Below, piece by piece: positions 1-11,520 of a stretch of DNA of 64,000 nucleotides (the stretch's first letter is position 1; every line of letters starts with the position of its first letter). The notes under the pieces are model-generated. The model saw only the letters and a program-made list of their open reading frames with translations. It was not told the DNA's origin and did no database searches. This DNA comes from Bacillus sp. cl95 (GTDB taxonomy: Bacteria > Bacillota > Bacilli > Bacillales > Cytobacillaceae). The translations under genes and the position numbers were made by a program. The stretch lies in assembly GCF_900115925.1 (NCBI RefSeq), contig NZ_FOYF01000006.1:186001-250000 (forward strand), read 5' to 3'.

Positions 1-89
1 GATTTTTTTGATTACCAATTATTACTCCTAATGAATTTCCCAGCTTGCCACAAACTATATTTACTAGTTACTCGGAAAGGAGTTTTCCT

Positions 90-1082
90 GTGCGCTTTTT
101 CTTAATAATTCTCACCGTAATGATAACCTTAAGCGTTTCAACAACAAATTCAGGGGTTTATGCTCAAGAACCTGGTGTTTATCAGAAACGAATAGACCTT
201 TACAAAAAAATGGAAACCATTACTCAAATCCCATGGTATTACTTTGCTGGCATTGATCAATATGAAAGAAATGTCAGACTAGCACGGAAAGATCTTCCTA
301 AAGCCGAAGGCAACATTGGTATCTACATTCGTCCAGAAGTGTGGACTGGGATGATAAATCCAAACCCAGAAGATGAAAACCCAACATCCATTCAATTTTT
401 TAATGGAATGGGAGCTGATGGCGATGGGGATGGAAAAGCTAGTAGAAAAAGCGACGAAGATGTTCTATATGCCTTTGCACGTTATCTGGTGAACTATGGA
501 GCTGATCATGATCATATAAAGATTGGGCTTTGGAATTATTATAAGCGAGATAAGACTGTAGGCATCATTATCGGGCTTTCTAAAATTTACAGACATTATG
601 GAAGAATCGATTTAGAAACCAGTTCTTTCCCTGTTCCTATTAGAAGTAATCACAGCTATAAGAATACATGGGGTGATGCACGAGGCTGGGGTGGTCGAAG
701 AATACATGAAGGTACAGATATTTTTGCGGATTATGGCGTTCCTGTACGTGCAACAAAATATGGCATTATCGAGATGAAAGGCTGGAACCGTTACGGAGGT
801 TGGAGAATAGGGATCCGCGACGTCAATAATACGTATCATTATTTCGCCCATCTCAGTGGTTTTGCCAAGGATTTAGAAGTGGGACAAATCGTTGAACCTG
901 GGATGATTATTGGTGGGGTTGGCAGCTCGGGATATGGGCCTCCTGGAACATCTGGAAAGTTCCCTCCCCACTTACATTACGGAATGTATAAAGATAACGG
1001 TTATACAGAATGGTCATTTGATCCTTATCCACACTTAAGACTGTGGGAAAGGATGGAAAGACAACGAGCACGAAAGAGATAA
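90..1082 (+). CDS. lytH: LytH-like M23 peptidoglycan endopeptidase
   Basis: Secreted M23 (LytM-type) metallopeptidase of 330 aa. In B. subtilis LytH is a sporulation L-Ala-D-Glu endopeptidase that trims cortex side chains to single L-alanines. A GTG start at 90 is chosen because AAAGGAG lies 7 nt upstream and it opens a signal peptide (MRFFLIILTVMITL, ending near VYA-QEP). The C-terminal peptidase domain shows the zinc motifs HEGTD (about residue 216) and HLHYG (about residue 305). The gene next to yunB gives the same order as in B. subtilis. A longer TTG start at 45 is less likely. The substrate is inferred from the family. Confidence 0.88.
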   Translation: MRFFLIILTVMITLSVSTTNSGVYAQEPGVYQKRIDLYKKMETITQIPWYYFAGIDQYERNVRLARKDLPKAEGNIGIYIRPEVWTGMINPNPEDENPTSIQFFNGMGADGDGDGKASRKSDEDVLYAFARYLVNYGADHDHIKIGLWNYYKRDKTVGIIIGLSKIYRHYGRIDLETSSFPVPIRSNHSYKNTWGDARGWGGRRIHEGTDIFADYGVPVRATKYGIIEMKGWNRYGGWRIGIRDVNNTYHYFAHLSGFAKDLEVGQIVEPGMIIGGVGSSGYGPPGTSGKFPPHLHYGMYKDNGYTEWSFDPYPHLRLWERMERQRARKR

Positions 1083-1083
1083 A

Positions 1084-1118
1084 AAGATGACTCCTTCTAT
1101 GGATGAAGGAGTCATCTT
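1084..1118. terminator. Terminator between lytH and yunB
   Basis: Perfect 14-bp inverted repeat (AAGATGACTCCTTC, 7-nt loop, then its complement) immediately after the lytH stop. It can serve lytH and the convergent yunB. Confidence 0.8.
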
Positions 1119-1200
1119 AACCATTTTATTTATCGAGATTTCCTTACTGCGGTTATCGTACTTACAATAAGACCGCTCTAAATCATAATCAACCGCATTT

Positions 1201-1959
1201 TTATTCCATCGGTAGTTCCAATGAAGGAGCAGAGTCACCACCGTTATTATAAAACTGTGGTACATCACCTTCAAATAGTCCCATCGCAACCGGAATGCTC
1301 TGTTCCATCTTCGTAATCTTTGTTGCGAATGGAACAATGATTTGTACGTTTACCTCTATTTTCACGTAAACTTCAATCCACATATTGTTGATTCCATGAT
1401 CTTGAACCTTTGAAACAATATTTGTGCTAACGTCACCAATAGGTGTAAAACGCACAGGGATTTTTGGTCCTAAGTTCCCCAATAAAGCATTGTTTGTCGC
1501 TTGCCCCAGTGGTATATGATAAACAATTCCCTCTCCTTTTGCAGAACCATTTTCATCAATTTCAATATCGAAGGATTCTTCCAATTCAGCAATATTTCCT
1601 TTCTCAGCCTGAGAAAGGTTTTTTTGCACAAGACTCTGGGTTTCCGAAAGAATTTGGGTAATCGTAGCGGTATTCAACCTTCTTACGGATGAATTCCCTT
1701 GGTTTGATGAGTCTTCTTCAATGATATCCCGGATGTCTTTTACATTCGTTACATTGCTTTTAACGGCATTATTGATTACGAGGGAAGCAATTCTTCGGGT
1801 CTGGGAATCGGCATAACTCATTAATGTCGGTTCTATCCCTTTGTCGATAATAAATAAGCTGGCAGCTGTCGAAAAGATAAAAAAAACAAATGTTAGCAAA
1901 AAAACATATCTAAAAGGCAACGGGCCACGCCGCGTCATGCGCCTGCGAATATTAACCAT
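1201..1959 (-). CDS. yunB: Sporulation protein YunB
   Basis: 252 aa. YunB of B. subtilis (about the same length) is made in the mother cell under SigE and is needed for normal spore formation; its biochemical role is not known. The protein has a short basic N-terminus (MVNIRRRMTRRG), one membrane segment at about residues 16-38 and a long extracytoplasmic part. This resembles the YunB/SpoIIR-type bitopic layout, with no catalytic motif I recognise. The ATG follows AAGGGGGG with 5 nt spacing. A SigE-like promoter and a hairpin lie directly upstream and are listed separately. Confidence 0.85.
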   Translation of the reverse strand: MVNIRRRMTRRGPLPFRYVFLLTFVFFIFSTAASLFIIDKGIEPTLMSYADSQTRRIASLVINNAVKSNVTNVKDIRDIIEEDSSNQGNSSVRRLNTATITQILSETQSLVQKNLSQAEKGNIAELEESFDIEIDENGSAKGEGIVYHIPLGQATNNALLGNLGPKIPVRFTPIGDVSTNIVSKVQDHGINNMWIEVYVKIEVNVQIIVPFATKITKMEQSIPVAMGLFEGDVPQFYNNGGDSAPSLELPME

Positions 1960-1964
1960 AAAAA

Positions 1965-2003
1965 TCCCCCCTTCCTAGCTATATGTATGCTTTGAAGGGG
2001 GGA
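1965..2003 (-). terminator. Hairpin carrying the yunB ribosome binding site
   Basis: Perfect 10-bp inverted repeat: TCCCCCCTTC (read on the minus strand at 2003-1994) pairs with GAAGGGGGGA (1974-1965), which is followed by TTTTT and then the yunB ATG. The 3' arm is the yunB Shine-Dalgarno. For transcripts coming from the HD-GYP gene it would act as a terminator or hide the ribosome site. Confidence 0.6.
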
Positions 2004-2010
2004 AATATTA
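1981..2010 (-). promoter_or_regulatory. SigE-type promoter of yunB
   Basis: On the minus strand a -35 TAATATT (2010-2004) is separated by 14 nt from CATACATAT (1989-1981). This fits the SigE consensus KMATATT / CATACANT with one mismatch. yunB belongs to the SigE regulon in B. subtilis, which agrees. The start of transcription would fall near 1975, inside the hairpin loop. Confidence 0.65.
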
Positions 2011-2013
2011 GGC

Positions 2014-3108
2014 TTATTCGTTTTTAAAAGTCGTATCACAGTTACGGATCACGATTGCTAGTTCATCTCTCAGATCCAGATCATAAGGAGAAACTTCTGC
2101 ACCATTCTCTTGAAGTATCCTCACAATAGGCCTTTCACTTAAGCCAATATTTTGGCGGGATACAACCCCTTTACGTCCATCACTTAATTCCACTGTGAGT
2201 CCAATCGGATAAATCGCTACAGACTGCCTAAAGGCTTCAATAACTTTCGAATCAAATAGAGTATTTGATCCTGCATATAAAATCTCTAGACCCTCATGGG
2301 GAAGCATGGCCTGACGATAAACCCGATTAGATGTAACCGCGTCAAAAACATCAGCGACAGCAATGATTTTTCCAAACTCATGGATGTCATTGCCCATAAT
2401 TCCACGAGGATATCCTGTTCCATTCAGCCTCTCATGATGCTGAAATGCACAATGAGCAACAAGTAAAGGCAAAGTCTGTACATTTCGCAGTAAGTGAAAT
2501 CCTTCTTCTGCATGTTTTTTCACTTCTTCGTACTCTTCCAATGTCAATCTTCCCGGTTTCAGCAAGATATGTTCAGGTATTTTCATTTTCCCCACATCAT
2601 GGAGGATAGCCCCCAGACCAAGTGTTTCAAGTTCTTTCTGTGAAAGTTTCAACTGCATACCGATAGCAAGGGAATACATTGTAACGTTCAATGAATGGGT
2701 AAATATGTAGTTGTCGTACACATACACTTCTGACATAAGTGCTAATAATTCATCATCTTTTTTCAACTCTATCAATAAGCTGCGAATGAGCTCTGTATAA
2801 CGCTTGGAAGCTTTCTCAATAACAAAGGAATTAGATAAGAATGCTTCATCCTGTATTTGCTTAAAAGTAGACTCTATCGTGCCGATTGCTTCCAAGCGCA
2901 ACTTTGGGCAAATCTTTTCATGGAATTTAATATCTTTCGTTTTATCATCTTGTATATGTATATGATGAATGCCTTTGATCATTAAGAGCTCTATTAATTT
3001 ATTGTTCAACTGTACGCCTTCATTTAATAGAACTTGGCCCTTTTCGTTATATATCGTCCTGCCTAATACGGCACCTTCTACTATTGATGATGTCTCAACA
3101 AGCCTCAT
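2014..3108 (-). CDS. HD-GYP domain phosphodiesterase
   Basis: 364 aa HD-GYP protein, a family that typically hydrolyses cyclic di-GMP. The N-terminal 110 residues are an unassigned sensory-like region. The C-terminal domain shows HSLNV, LHDVGKMKIP, KKHAEEG, QHHERLNGTGYPRG and IIAVADVFDAVTS, so the metal-binding HD and GYP signatures are complete and the enzyme should be active. An ATG at 3108 with GGATGGG upstream is preferred over an in-frame TTG at 3129. No diguanylate cyclase is nearby. B. subtilis does not have this gene between yunB and yunC. Confidence 0.88.
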   Translation of the reverse strand: MRLVETSSIVEGAVLGRTIYNEKGQVLLNEGVQLNNKLIELLMIKGIHHIHIQDDKTKDIKFHEKICPKLRLEAIGTIESTFKQIQDEAFLSNSFVIEKASKRYTELIRSLLIELKKDDELLALMSEVYVYDNYIFTHSLNVTMYSLAIGMQLKLSQKELETLGLGAILHDVGKMKIPEHILLKPGRLTLEEYEEVKKHAEEGFHLLRNVQTLPLLVAHCAFQHHERLNGTGYPRGIMGNDIHEFGKIIAVADVFDAVTSNRVYRQAMLPHEGLEILYAGSNTLFDSKVIEAFRQSVAIYPIGLTVELSDGRKGVVSRQNIGLSERPIVRILQENGAEVSPYDLDLRDELAIVIRNCDTTFKNE

Positions 3109-3477
3109 ATTGTAATCCCATCCATTCAAACAAATAAAATACTACAGAAATCGACATATTTCTCTATGTTCCTATTATTATCCTTATGTTAAACAACTTT
3201 CAACCCCAAATCGAGCTAATTTTCATAAAGAATAATTGGGAAATGCTGTTTTCGCATAGATTGTTGCTTTTACGATCAGAGCAAAAACACGCATAGATTC
3301 TTATTTCGTGCTCTTTTCCTCAAAATTTAATTCTAAACGCAAAATATCGTCTGGTTTTAGTATAGAAAAAGCCCTACTGCCGGCTTTTTCTTGCTCCAAT
3401 AACAACAAAGTTTACGAAAAGAACCTTGGGAAAAGAATATGACAAGAAAATTGGTGAGATTGTAATCATAAAAAGAA
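3109..3477. other. Intergenic region with a repeat fragment
   Basis: No credible gene. The region holds the upstream sequence of the HD-GYP gene and, at about 3361-3395, a fragment with the GAAAAAGCC...GGCTTTTTC hairpin that recurs at about 25.2 kb and 61.6 kb. Confidence 0.6.
3366..3391. repeat. GAAAAAGCC hairpin fragment of dispersed repeat family 2
   Basis: GAAAAAGCC, an 8-nt loop, then GGCTTTTTC. It matches the hairpins inside the repeats at about 25247 and 61568 almost base for base. The flanks here have largely decayed. Confidence 0.65.
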
Positions 3478-3497
3478 GCTTGCCGTTATTGGCAAGC
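3478..3497 (-). terminator. yunC terminator
   Basis: Stem GCTTGCC / GGCAAGC with a 6-nt loop, followed on the minus strand by TTCTTTTT. It starts 3 nt after the yunC stop codon. Confidence 0.8.
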
Positions 3498-3500
3498 TCC

Positions 3501-3803
3501 TTAAATCATCTTTAATAATGCGTCTTTCCCAATCATGCCTTTGGTAATGCCACGGGCTTCTGCTTCAACAGTCACAGATTCCAACGGAGCATCAAGCAGT
3601 TGCTGGATCGTTTTCACACCAACCGCCCTTCCGGCAATGATTTTACGATCCTTTAACTTAGCATTTAATAAACCGACATCCAAAGCTCCACACATTATAT
3701 ATCCATGATCGCTTGTAACAACAAGCAATGTAGTTTTCGGCAATATTACAGTAACGCTTAAAAAGGTGTGTCCTCCGATTTCAACAGGCGACAAATCAAT
3801 CAT
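3501..3803 (-). CDS. yunC: YunC, DUF1805 protein
   Basis: 100 aa, the usual size of the DUF1805 family, whose function is unknown. The core includes VVTSDHGYIMCGALDVGLLN and the conserved AGRAVGVKTIQQLL segment. It is cytoplasmic, with no signal or membrane segment. The ATG follows AAGGAAGTG. The position upstream of a TauE/SafE gene and a DUF72 gene matches the yun locus of B. subtilis, but yunD (a 5'-nucleotidase-like gene) is absent here. Confidence 0.85.
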   Translation of the reverse strand: MIDLSPVEIGGHTFLSVTVILPKTTLLVVTSDHGYIMCGALDVGLLNAKLKDRKIIAGRAVGVKTIQQLLDAPLESVTVEAEARGITKGMIGKDALLKMI

Positions 3804-3874
3804 GACCTACACTTCCTTTCTATCCATAACACATTATGAATGAACAAGAAAAAGCGTGAATCTGAATTGTGAAA

Positions 3875-4699
3875 TCAGCCCCAAAATCCTTCATATATCA
3901 TTCGGATACCTACGATGATCAAAATCAACCTCAAAATAATGACCAGTGTACTGCTCTTTAACTTTGAGTTTAGTAATACCCCTATCTTTGCACCAATCCA
4001 AGCACCAGGAACAAGCGCAAGTGCAATGAACCAATCGACATTCCCTAGACCAATATGAGTTATCGAACTGAGCAGTGAAGATGGGAAGATCATAAACATA
4101 GACGTTGCTACAGCAACATGGGGAGGGAAAAAGAAAAATACAATCATTGCAGGTACCATCAATGAGCCGCCTCCGACTCCAAAGATACCTGATAAAAAGC
4201 CCACTGCAAATGATATGAGGATGCCCAATATAGGACTATAACCGTATTGATACGTTTCCCCGCTTGGATCTGTAAACGTTCTGTTAATACCCTTTCCTGG
4301 CTGATACGGAAGAGGTTTTAATCTACTTTTAATCATTAGGATTATGGAAACAAAAATCATGAAAAAACCAAAATAAATATTAAAACTATCTAGATCGAGT
4401 TCTTTATTTAACCAGGCACCTAGTATGCCTCCCGGTCCACTTCCGATGAGGAAAATAAGACCGCTTTTATAATCCACTGTCTTGTGTTTAAGATAAGCAA
4501 GAGTTGAAGATAGGCCAGTAAAAATCATTGTAAATAGTGATGTCCCAACAGCTACCTGTGGGGTAATTTCTCCAAAAGCACCCGTGAAAGCACCTAATGA
4601 TAACAGGGCCGGCACTACAATCACACCTCCGCCCAGGCCGATTAAAGAACCTAACGCACTAGCCAAAAGGCCAATCAAAACTAACACAAACCATGCCAT
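3875..4699 (-). CDS. yunE: YunE, TauE/SafE family membrane transporter
   Basis: 274 aa integral membrane protein of the TauE/SafE (DUF81) family, whose members are thought to export sulfite or organosulfonates or to import related anions. About eight hydrophobic segments are seen. Two internal repeats carry the hallmark glycine motifs SLIGLGGGVIVVPALL (about residue 18) and GIFGVGGGSLMVPAMI (about residue 168). The stop lies about 70 nt beyond yunC. The substrate cannot be told from sequence. Confidence 0.87.
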   Translation of the reverse strand: MAWFVLVLIGLLASALGSLIGLGGGVIVVPALLSLGAFTGAFGEITPQVAVGTSLFTMIFTGLSSTLAYLKHKTVDYKSGLIFLIGSGPGGILGAWLNKELDLDSFNIYFGFFMIFVSIILMIKSRLKPLPYQPGKGINRTFTDPSGETYQYGYSPILGILISFAVGFLSGIFGVGGGSLMVPAMIVFFFFPPHVAVATSMFMIFPSSLLSSITHIGLGNVDWFIALALVPGAWIGAKIGVLLNSKLKSSTLVIILRLILIIVGIRMIYEGFWG

Positions 4700-4726
4700 T
4701 AACTCATCCCATTTCTTTCTCCAAAA

Positions 4727-5572
4727 TTAAAATAAATCAAGCTGCCTTGGAGCAAGATTTTCATATTCAATATCTAATATGCCCATCATTTCCTTAGCGT
4801 TGTCAGCGGCATCATCGCCTGAATTATTGTTAAAAAGTACATATACGTTTTTAGATTCTCTCGCAAGTGAGTTTAAATGTTGCGACCACTCGCTCAATTC
4901 CTCACGGTTATATCGGTACAGATAGCGGACCTCTCGCCAGTTTTGCTGCCCTCTTCCTTCCCAACCATGTACATTCCTGCCATGAAAACGGACCATTACC
5001 TTTTTAGAATCCGTCACTTCCAGAACGGTCGGAATCGAACCTGAACCCGCTTGAGGTTCGTCACAAATACTGTGAATCCATTTCTCGTCTCTCATAAACG
5101 CAACCGTCTTTTCACGAAATTGCGGTAAGAACCATGATTGATGACGAAATTCAAGGGCGCATGGAATATTACCCATCTGTTGTTTACACCAACGTAAGTA
5201 CTCTACATTCTCTTTTCGGCAATCGAACCATGGAGGGAACTGAAATAACACCACAGCCAATTTTCCGCTCTTTATGTATGGTTCTAATGACTCTATAAAT
5301 GCAGTAAACATCTCTTCACGGCTTTCAAACGGAATATCGCCACGCAGATGCCCCGTCATCCCTTGATAGGCCTTCACAATGAACTGAAAGGAATCAGGAA
5401 CGTCCTTTACCCACTTTTCTACATTCCTTTTCGGTTGAACCGCATAAAATGAAGCATCGACTTCTACTATGGGGAAATGTCCTGCATAGTCCTTCAGCTT
5501 GTCGCGAGAAGCTATGCACGACCGATATAAGCTATCATGGTCTCCCCACCCCGTAACGCCTATGTAAATCAT
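4727..5572 (-). CDS. yunF: YunF, DUF72 family protein
   Basis: 281 aa DUF72 (YecE-like) TIM-barrel protein of unknown function. Typical features are the N-terminal IGVTGWGDHDSLY, the VEVDASFYAVQP segment, FQFPPWF and the C-terminal NNNSGDDAADNA motif. The ATG follows GGGAGGTG. It lies upstream of yunE on the same strand, 27 nt apart, so the two are probably cotranscribed. The biochemical role of the family is not established. Confidence 0.87.
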   Translation of the reverse strand: MIYIGVTGWGDHDSLYRSCIASRDKLKDYAGHFPIVEVDASFYAVQPKRNVEKWVKDVPDSFQFIVKAYQGMTGHLRGDIPFESREEMFTAFIESLEPYIKSGKLAVVLFQFPPWFDCRKENVEYLRWCKQQMGNIPCALEFRHQSWFLPQFREKTVAFMRDEKWIHSICDEPQAGSGSIPTVLEVTDSKKVMVRFHGRNVHGWEGRGQQNWREVRYLYRYNREELSEWSQHLNSLARESKNVYVLFNNNSGDDAADNAKEMMGILDIEYENLAPRQLDLF

Positions 5573-5670
5573 AGTGGCACCTCCCTATTTCATAATAGCA
5601 CATGGTTAGAAAAGTAAACTTATGAGTTGAATGTTTATTGACATATTAAACTAAATAATCGAAAAAGAAC

Positions 5671-5873
5671 AAAAGGCGCAGGCGCCCTGTTTAGCCCCGA
5701 CAGGCATAAGACGAATCACGCAGTCATCCTCGAAAAAGCTACCGCTTTTTCTTCATGCGATGTTAATGCTGCCGAAGCGTTCCTTGTCCTGATTTCTGAA
5801 GTGATTTAGCTTATGACCAAGGTTGTTTCGGCTTTAGGAAACAACCCCGAGGGGCTGGGCGCTGGAGCTGGAT
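5671..5873 (+). repeat. Dispersed repeat family 1, long copy A
   Basis: Begins AAAAGGCGCAGGCGCCCTG and ends near GGGCGCTGGAGCTGGAT. Its 3' half (GCTTATGACCAAGG, GTTGTTTCGGCTTTAGG, CCCCGAGGGGCTGGG) is nearly identical to copies at 52614 and 63130. An extra block of about 61 bp (5716-5776), absent from the other copies, carries a GAAAAAGC/GCTTTTTC hairpin and is flanked by CGAA on both sides. With the sufB terminator it fills the 5573-5969 gap; no gene is seen there. Confidence 0.85.
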
Positions 5874-5929
5874 TATTAGAAAATCGTAGAAAGTTATCCA
5901 CATCAATTTATTTTAAAATTTCCTAGACC

Positions 5930-5963
5930 AAAAAAAAATCCGCTTGCCAGATTCGGCAAGCGG
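5930..5963 (-). terminator. suf operon terminator
   Basis: Stem CCGCTTGCC / GGCAAGCGG with a 6-nt loop, followed on the minus strand by a run of T (5930-5938). Directly downstream of sufB. Confidence 0.9.
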
Positions 5964-5969
5964 TATCTT

Positions 5970-7367
5970 TTATCCGATGGAACCTTCCATCTCAAACTTG
6001 ATTAAACGGTTCATTTCTACTGCATACTCCATTGGAAGCTCTTTCGTGAATGGCTCGATGAAGCCCATTACGATCATTTCAGTTGCTTCTTCCTGAGAAA
6101 TACCACGGCTCATCAAGTAGAACAATTGCTCTTCAGAAACCTTCGATACTTTCGCTTCGTGCTCAAGAGAAATGTTATCGTTTAGGATTTCGTTATACGG
6201 AATTGTATCAGAAGTAGACTGATTATCCATGATCAATGTGTCACACTCAATGTTCGCACGAGCACCGTCAGCTTTACGGCCAAAGTGTACGATTCCACGG
6301 TAAGTTACTTTACCGCCATGCTTAGAAATCGATTTTGAAACGATTGTAGATGAAGTATTAGGAGCCAAGTGAATCATTTTTGCACCTGCATCCTGATGCT
6401 GTCCTTTACCAGCAAGGGCGATGGAAAGTGTCATTCCACGAGCACCTTCGCCTTTTAAGATAACAGCTGGATACTTCATCGTTAATTTAGAACCGATGTT
6501 GCCGTCAATCCATTCCATAGTAGCATGAGCTTCACAAACCGCACGCTTAGTAACTAAGTTAAAGACGTTGTTTGCCCAGTTTTGGATCGTCGTATAACGA
6601 CAGTAAGCGTCTTTTTTGATGATGATTTCTACAACAGCACTGTGAAGTGAGTTAGTTGTATAAACCGGAGCTGTACAGCCTTCTACGTAGTGAACGTGTG
6701 CACCTTCATCAACGATGATCAGTGTACGTTCAAATTGACCCATGTTTTCTGAGTTAATACGGAAGTATGCTTGTAACGGTGTATCAACTTTGATTCCTTT
6801 AGGAACGTAAATGAAAGATCCACCCGACCAAACAGCCGAATTCAATGCAGAAAACTTGTTATCAGTAGGAGGAATTACTTTCCCGAAGTGCTCACGGAAA
6901 ATATCTTCGTTTTCCTTTAAAGCTGAATCCGTATCCTTGAATACGATTCCTAGTGCTTCAAGGTCTTCCTGCATGTTGTGGTAAACAACCTCTGATTCAT
7001 ACTGTGCAGAAACCCCTGCCAAGTATTTTTGTTCTGCTTCTGGAATACCAAGCTTATCAAATGTCGCTTTGATTTCCTCAGGTACTTCGTCCCAAGAGCG
7101 TTCTGTTTTTTCAGAAGGCTTTACGTAGTACGTAATTTCATCAAAGTTTAATGAAGCCATGTCGCCGCCCCATTGTGGCATTGGCATATTATAGAAGTGT
7201 TCAAGAGATTTTAAACGGAAGTCGAGCATCCATTGAGGCTCATCCTTCAGTTTTGAGATTTCCTCTACGATTTCACGCGTCAAGCCGCGTTTTGATCGGA
7301 AGATGGAAACGTCTTTATCGGCAAAGCCATATTTATAATCACCGATTTCAGGCATTTTTTTAGCCAT
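5970..7367 (-). CDS. sufB: SufB, Fe-S cluster scaffold subunit
   Basis: 465 aa, the standard length. SufB forms the SufBC2D complex on which Fe-S clusters are built. Conserved stretches are present, including [11 protein letters not shown], the beta-helix region [19 protein letters not shown] and the C-terminal [25 protein letters not shown], which is shared with SufD. The ATG follows AAGGAGG. It is the last gene of sufC-D-S-U-B, the usual Bacillus order, and ends at a strong terminator. Confidence 0.97.
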   Translation of the reverse strand: MAKKMPEIGDYKYGFADKDVSIFRSKRGLTREIVEEISKLKDEPQWMLDFRLKSLEHFYNMPMPQWGGDMASLNFDEITYYVKPSEKTERSWDEVPEEIKATFDKLGIPEAEQKYLAGVSAQYESEVVYHNMQEDLEALGIVFKDTDSALKENEDIFREHFGKVIPPTDNKFSALNSAVWSGGSFIYVPKGIKVDTPLQAYFRINSENMGQFERTLIIVDEGAHVHYVEGCTAPVYTTNSLHSAVVEIIIKKDAYCRYTTIQNWANNVFNLVTKRAVCEAHATMEWIDGNIGSKLTMKYPAVILKGEGARGMTLSIALAGKGQHQDAGAKMIHLAPNTSSTIVSKSISKHGGKVTYRGIVHFGRKADGARANIECDTLIMDNQSTSDTIPYNEILNDNISLEHEAKVSKVSEEQLFYLMSRGISQEEATEMIVMGFIEPFTKELPMEYAVEMNRLIKFEMEGSIG

Positions 7368-7425
7368 CGTCGTATTCCTCCTTATCGAATGGATTAGGAA
7401 TTATGAAAATTTCTACTCCACTCTA

Positions 7426-10392
<2,967 letters not shown>

Positions 10393-10409
10393 TTTAATCC
10401 CCCCAACAC

Positions 10410-11195
10410 TTACGCTTCTTGACCAACAGTTTCGTCTTCGATGCCAAGTTCTTTCTTAATCCAGTCGTAACCTTCTGCTTCTAAACGCTGTGCAAGCTCA
10501 GGTCCGCCTGATTTAACAATGCGGCCTTGCATCATTACGTGGATGAAGTCAGGAGTAATGTAGTTTAAAAGACGTTGATAGTGTGTAATAATTAAGCATC
10601 CGAAATCTTCGCTGCGCATTTCGTTAATTCCTTTTGAAACAACTTTCAATGCATCAATATCAAGACCGGAGTCGATTTCATCAAGGATAGCGATTTTTGG
10701 TTGAAGCATCATTAATTGAAGAATTTCATTACGCTTCTTTTCACCACCAGAGAAACCTTCGTTAAGGTAACGCTGAGCCATATCCTGATCCATTTCAAGG
10801 AAATCCATTTTTGAATCCATTGTACGGATGAATTTCATTAGTGAAATTTCGTTACCTTCTTCAAGACGTGCATTCATTGCAGAACGCAAGAAGTCAGCAT
10901 TTGTTACACCGCTGATTTCACTTGGATATTGCATTGCAAGGAATAGACCTGCGCGTGCACGCTCGTCAACTTCCATTTCAAGAACATCTTTATTATCTAA
11001 TGTAACGCTTCCGCTAGTTACTTCATATTTTGGGTGGCCCATGATGGAAGAAGATAAAGTTGATTTACCTGTACCATTTGGTCCCATGATTGCGTGGATT
11101 TCTCCACCTTTTACCTCAAGATTTACACCTTTTAAAATTTCTTTTCCGTCAATTTCAACATGTAAATCTTTAATCGTTAAAGTTGATCCAGCCAT
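10410..11195 (-). CDS. sufC: SufC, ABC-type ATPase of Fe-S assembly
   Basis: 261 aa soluble ATPase of the SufBC2D complex. Walker A GPNGTGKST, the signature GFSGGEKKRNEI and Walker B IAILDEIDSGLD are present. The ATG at 11195 (MAGSTLTIKDLHV) has GGAGG upstream and gives the family length; the frame stays open 24 codons further upstream but lacks support. First gene of the suf operon. Confidence 0.97.
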   Translation of the reverse strand: MAGSTLTIKDLHVEIDGKEILKGVNLEVKGGEIHAIMGPNGTGKSTLSSSIMGHPKYEVTSGSVTLDNKDVLEMEVDERARAGLFLAMQYPSEISGVTNADFLRSAMNARLEEGNEISLMKFIRTMDSKMDFLEMDQDMAQRYLNEGFSGGEKKRNEILQLMMLQPKIAILDEIDSGLDIDALKVVSKGINEMRSEDFGCLIITHYQRLLNYITPDFIHVMMQGRIVKSGGPELAQRLEAEGYDWIKKELGIEDETVGQEA

Positions 11196-11460
11196 TGTTA
11201 TACCTCCGATAAATAAAAAAAGTTTTGTATCTTTGAGACCTGAGAGGTCATTTACTTCTATTCTCATTTTATTCTCATTACAATCTTATAACAAATGAAA
11301 AGTGTTAGCAACTCTTTCACAGTAATAAACAATTGGAGGATGTTGAAAGATTCTAATTCAATTAGGGGGTCTAAGATTGATAATGACTTTGCACTCATCT
11401 TTATTTTTACCTAAGTGAAAGCTTTCATGTATAGGGGAATTGACTGCTATGAAAAGTGAA
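11196..11460. other. suf leader and spacer
   Basis: No gene seen. The region holds the suf operon leader and promoter, and a 12-bp palindrome TGAAAGCTTTCA at 11416-11427 of unknown meaning. Confidence 0.5.
11283..11311 (-). promoter_or_regulatory. SigA-type promoter of the suf operon
   Basis: On the minus strand TTGCTA (11311-11306), a 17-nt spacer, then TAAGAT (11288-11283), about 90 nt before the sufC ATG. The -10 has two mismatches. Confidence 0.5.
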
Positions 11461-11489
11461 GAAAGCCAGTGAAATCATCACCGGCTTCC
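11461..11489 (-). terminator. Terminator after the 61-aa gene
   Basis: Imperfect 12-bp stem GAAAGCCAGTGA / TCACCGGCTTCC with a 5-nt loop, 32 nt beyond the stop at 11521. A T-containing tail follows on the minus strand. Confidence 0.65.
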
Positions 11490-11520
11490 TAGTTTCTTCA
11501 TTATTATATATGTCTATTAT

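Noticed and set aside
11416-11427. TGAAAGCTTTCA as a cre site
   Set aside because: It lacks the central CG and is two bases too short for CcpA consensus.
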